The notes beneath the pieces are model-generated. The model saw only the letters and a program-made list of their open reading frames with translations. It searched no databases and was not told where the DNA came from. The position numbers were made by a program, and so were the translations under genes. Source: Actinomyces oris (lineage in GTDB: Bacteria; Actinomycetota; Actinomycetes; Actinomycetales; Actinomycetaceae). Taken from it: 64,000 nucleotides of DNA. The stretch is from positions 1 through 64,000 of the forward strand of contig NZ_MSKS01000001.1 of assembly GCF_001937445.1 (NCBI RefSeq). Reading direction: 5' to 3'. Below are positions 63,241 through 64,000 of this stretch, one piece after another; the stretch's first letter is position 1, and each line of letters opens with the position of its first letter.

Positions 63241-64000
63241 GTTGTGTGGCGGCGCGCCTGCGGGCGCGGTGGACCGCTACGGGCTGCGGGCGCTGGTGCG
63301 CCAGGCGGCCGGTCGGCTGGCTGCGGCCGGTGTGACCAGCCCGCAGGTCGATGCCCGAATCCTGGCCGAGCACCTGTTGGGGCGGGCCCTGCTGCTGGCC
63401 GACGGCGCCGACGGCGACTTCCCGGCCGCCTATGACGCGCTGGTGCTGCGTCGCGAGTGCCGTGAGCCCCTCCAGCACATCATCGGCCGCATGTGGCTGC
63501 GGGGCGCCGAGCTCATCAGCCGTCCCGGCGTGTTCATCGTGCGCCCGGAGACCGAGGTGGTGGCCGGGGCCGCCATTGAGGCGGCCCGCGAGGTGATGGA
63601 CGGCGGCGGGGGAGTGGTCCTGACCGCCGACCTGTGCACCGGCTCGGGCGCGATCGCGGCCTGCGTCGCCAAGGAGGTGCCGGGAGCCCGGGTGGTCGCC
63701 GTCGAGATCAGCGAGACCGCCGCGTCCCTGGCCCGCGAGAACTGTGAGCGGCTGGTGCCCGGACGTGTCGAGGTGATTCACGCCGACGCCACCGACCCGC
63801 TGGTCCTTCACGACCTCAACGGGCAGGTCGACGTCGTCGTCTCCAACCCGCCCTACGTTCCGGCCGGCGCCGTGGAGGACACCGAGACGGCCCAGCACGA
63901 GCCCACTGTGGCGCTCTACGGCGGGGGCCCTGACGGGCTGGAGATTCCGATTGACGTCCTGGTGCGCTCGGTCGCGCTGCTGCGCACCGGCGGGGTGCTC
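63230..64000 (+). CDS. prmC: Peptide release factor N5-glutamine methyltransferase (3' end outside window)
   Basis: 257 codons are present and the frame runs off the end of the window. It starts at a GTG that overlaps the prfA stop by eleven bases (63230). Hallmarks are [20 protein letters not shown], the SAM-binding [13 protein letters not shown] and the NPPY active-site motif in VVSNPPYVP. It methylates the GGQ glutamine of release factors. The N-terminal helical domain ([20 protein letters not shown]) is also present, so only the last part is missing. Confidence 0.94.
   Translation, partial: MVPELCGGAPAGAVDRYGLRALVRQAAGRLAAAGVTSPQVDARILAEHLLGRALLLADGADGDFPAAYDALVLRRECREPLQHIIGRMWLRGAELISRPGVFIVRPETEVVAGAAIEAAREVMDGGGGVVLTADLCTGSGAIAACVAKEVPGARVVAVEISETAASLARENCERLVPGRVEVIHADATDPLVLHDLNGQVDVVVSNPPYVPAGAVEDTETAQHEPTVALYGGGPDGLEIPIDVLVRSVALLRTGGVL

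Overview
The window is GC-rich (about two thirds G+C by eye) and reads as the chromosome of a facultatively anaerobic actinobacterium, most likely an oral Actinomyces close to A. oris/A. naeslundii. The evidence is the OdhA/Kgd-type 2-oxoglutarate decarboxylase with a built-in acyltransferase domain, a SigH/RsrA redox pair, the 24-residue actinobacterial ribosomal protein bL37, a surface protein ending in an LAHTG sortase signal, and a CE1758/CE1759-type flavin oxidoreductase pair. The species call is inference, because no search was run.

Positions 1-1052 hold no gene. They carry the tail of an IS5-family element, a possible MITE-like unit with imperfect terminal inverted repeats, and a 100-bp direct repeat. 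Positions 1053-25729 form a nitrate-respiration and denitrification island. On the minus strand, narK-narGHJI-modA-modBC-moeB looks like one long unit that joins nitrate uptake, nitrate reductase, molybdate uptake and sulfur-carrier activation. Next come molybdenum cofactor genes in several orientations (mog, mobA, moaC, moeA, moaE, moaD, moaA). These are followed by a DUF2249 gene divergent from a three-gene unit of two NnrS-like or otherwise unrecognised membrane proteins and a two-part copper nitrite reductase. A Cys-containing HTH regulator closes the island. The logic is nitrate to nitrite (NarGHI, Moco-dependent), then nitrite to NO (NirK). No NO reductase is seen in the window.

Positions 25991-38000 are housekeeping: rsgA-aroA-icd, a DoxX-like protein, sigH-rsrA, bL37, a degenerate SGNH-like protein and kgd. 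Positions 38132-41419 are an accessory patch. A truncated gene abuts a decayed IS5-family copy, followed by an AT-richer gene for a membrane-anchored P-loop NTPase with C-terminal TPR-like repeats. That gene is the best candidate here for an undescribed, possibly defence-related, function.

Positions 41695-64000 return to core functions: two overlapping CNNM/CBS transporters, a large M23 peptidase, GDPD, a DUF6882-like protein, tRNA-Arg, argS-lysA, the surface protein, a 55-residue small protein, hom-thrB, the flavin pair, rho with an overlapping upstream ORF, rpmE, prfA and a 3'-truncated prmC. All domain calls come from motifs read by eye. Start sites were chosen from Shine-Dalgarno placement and overlaps, and often differ from the longest open frame.
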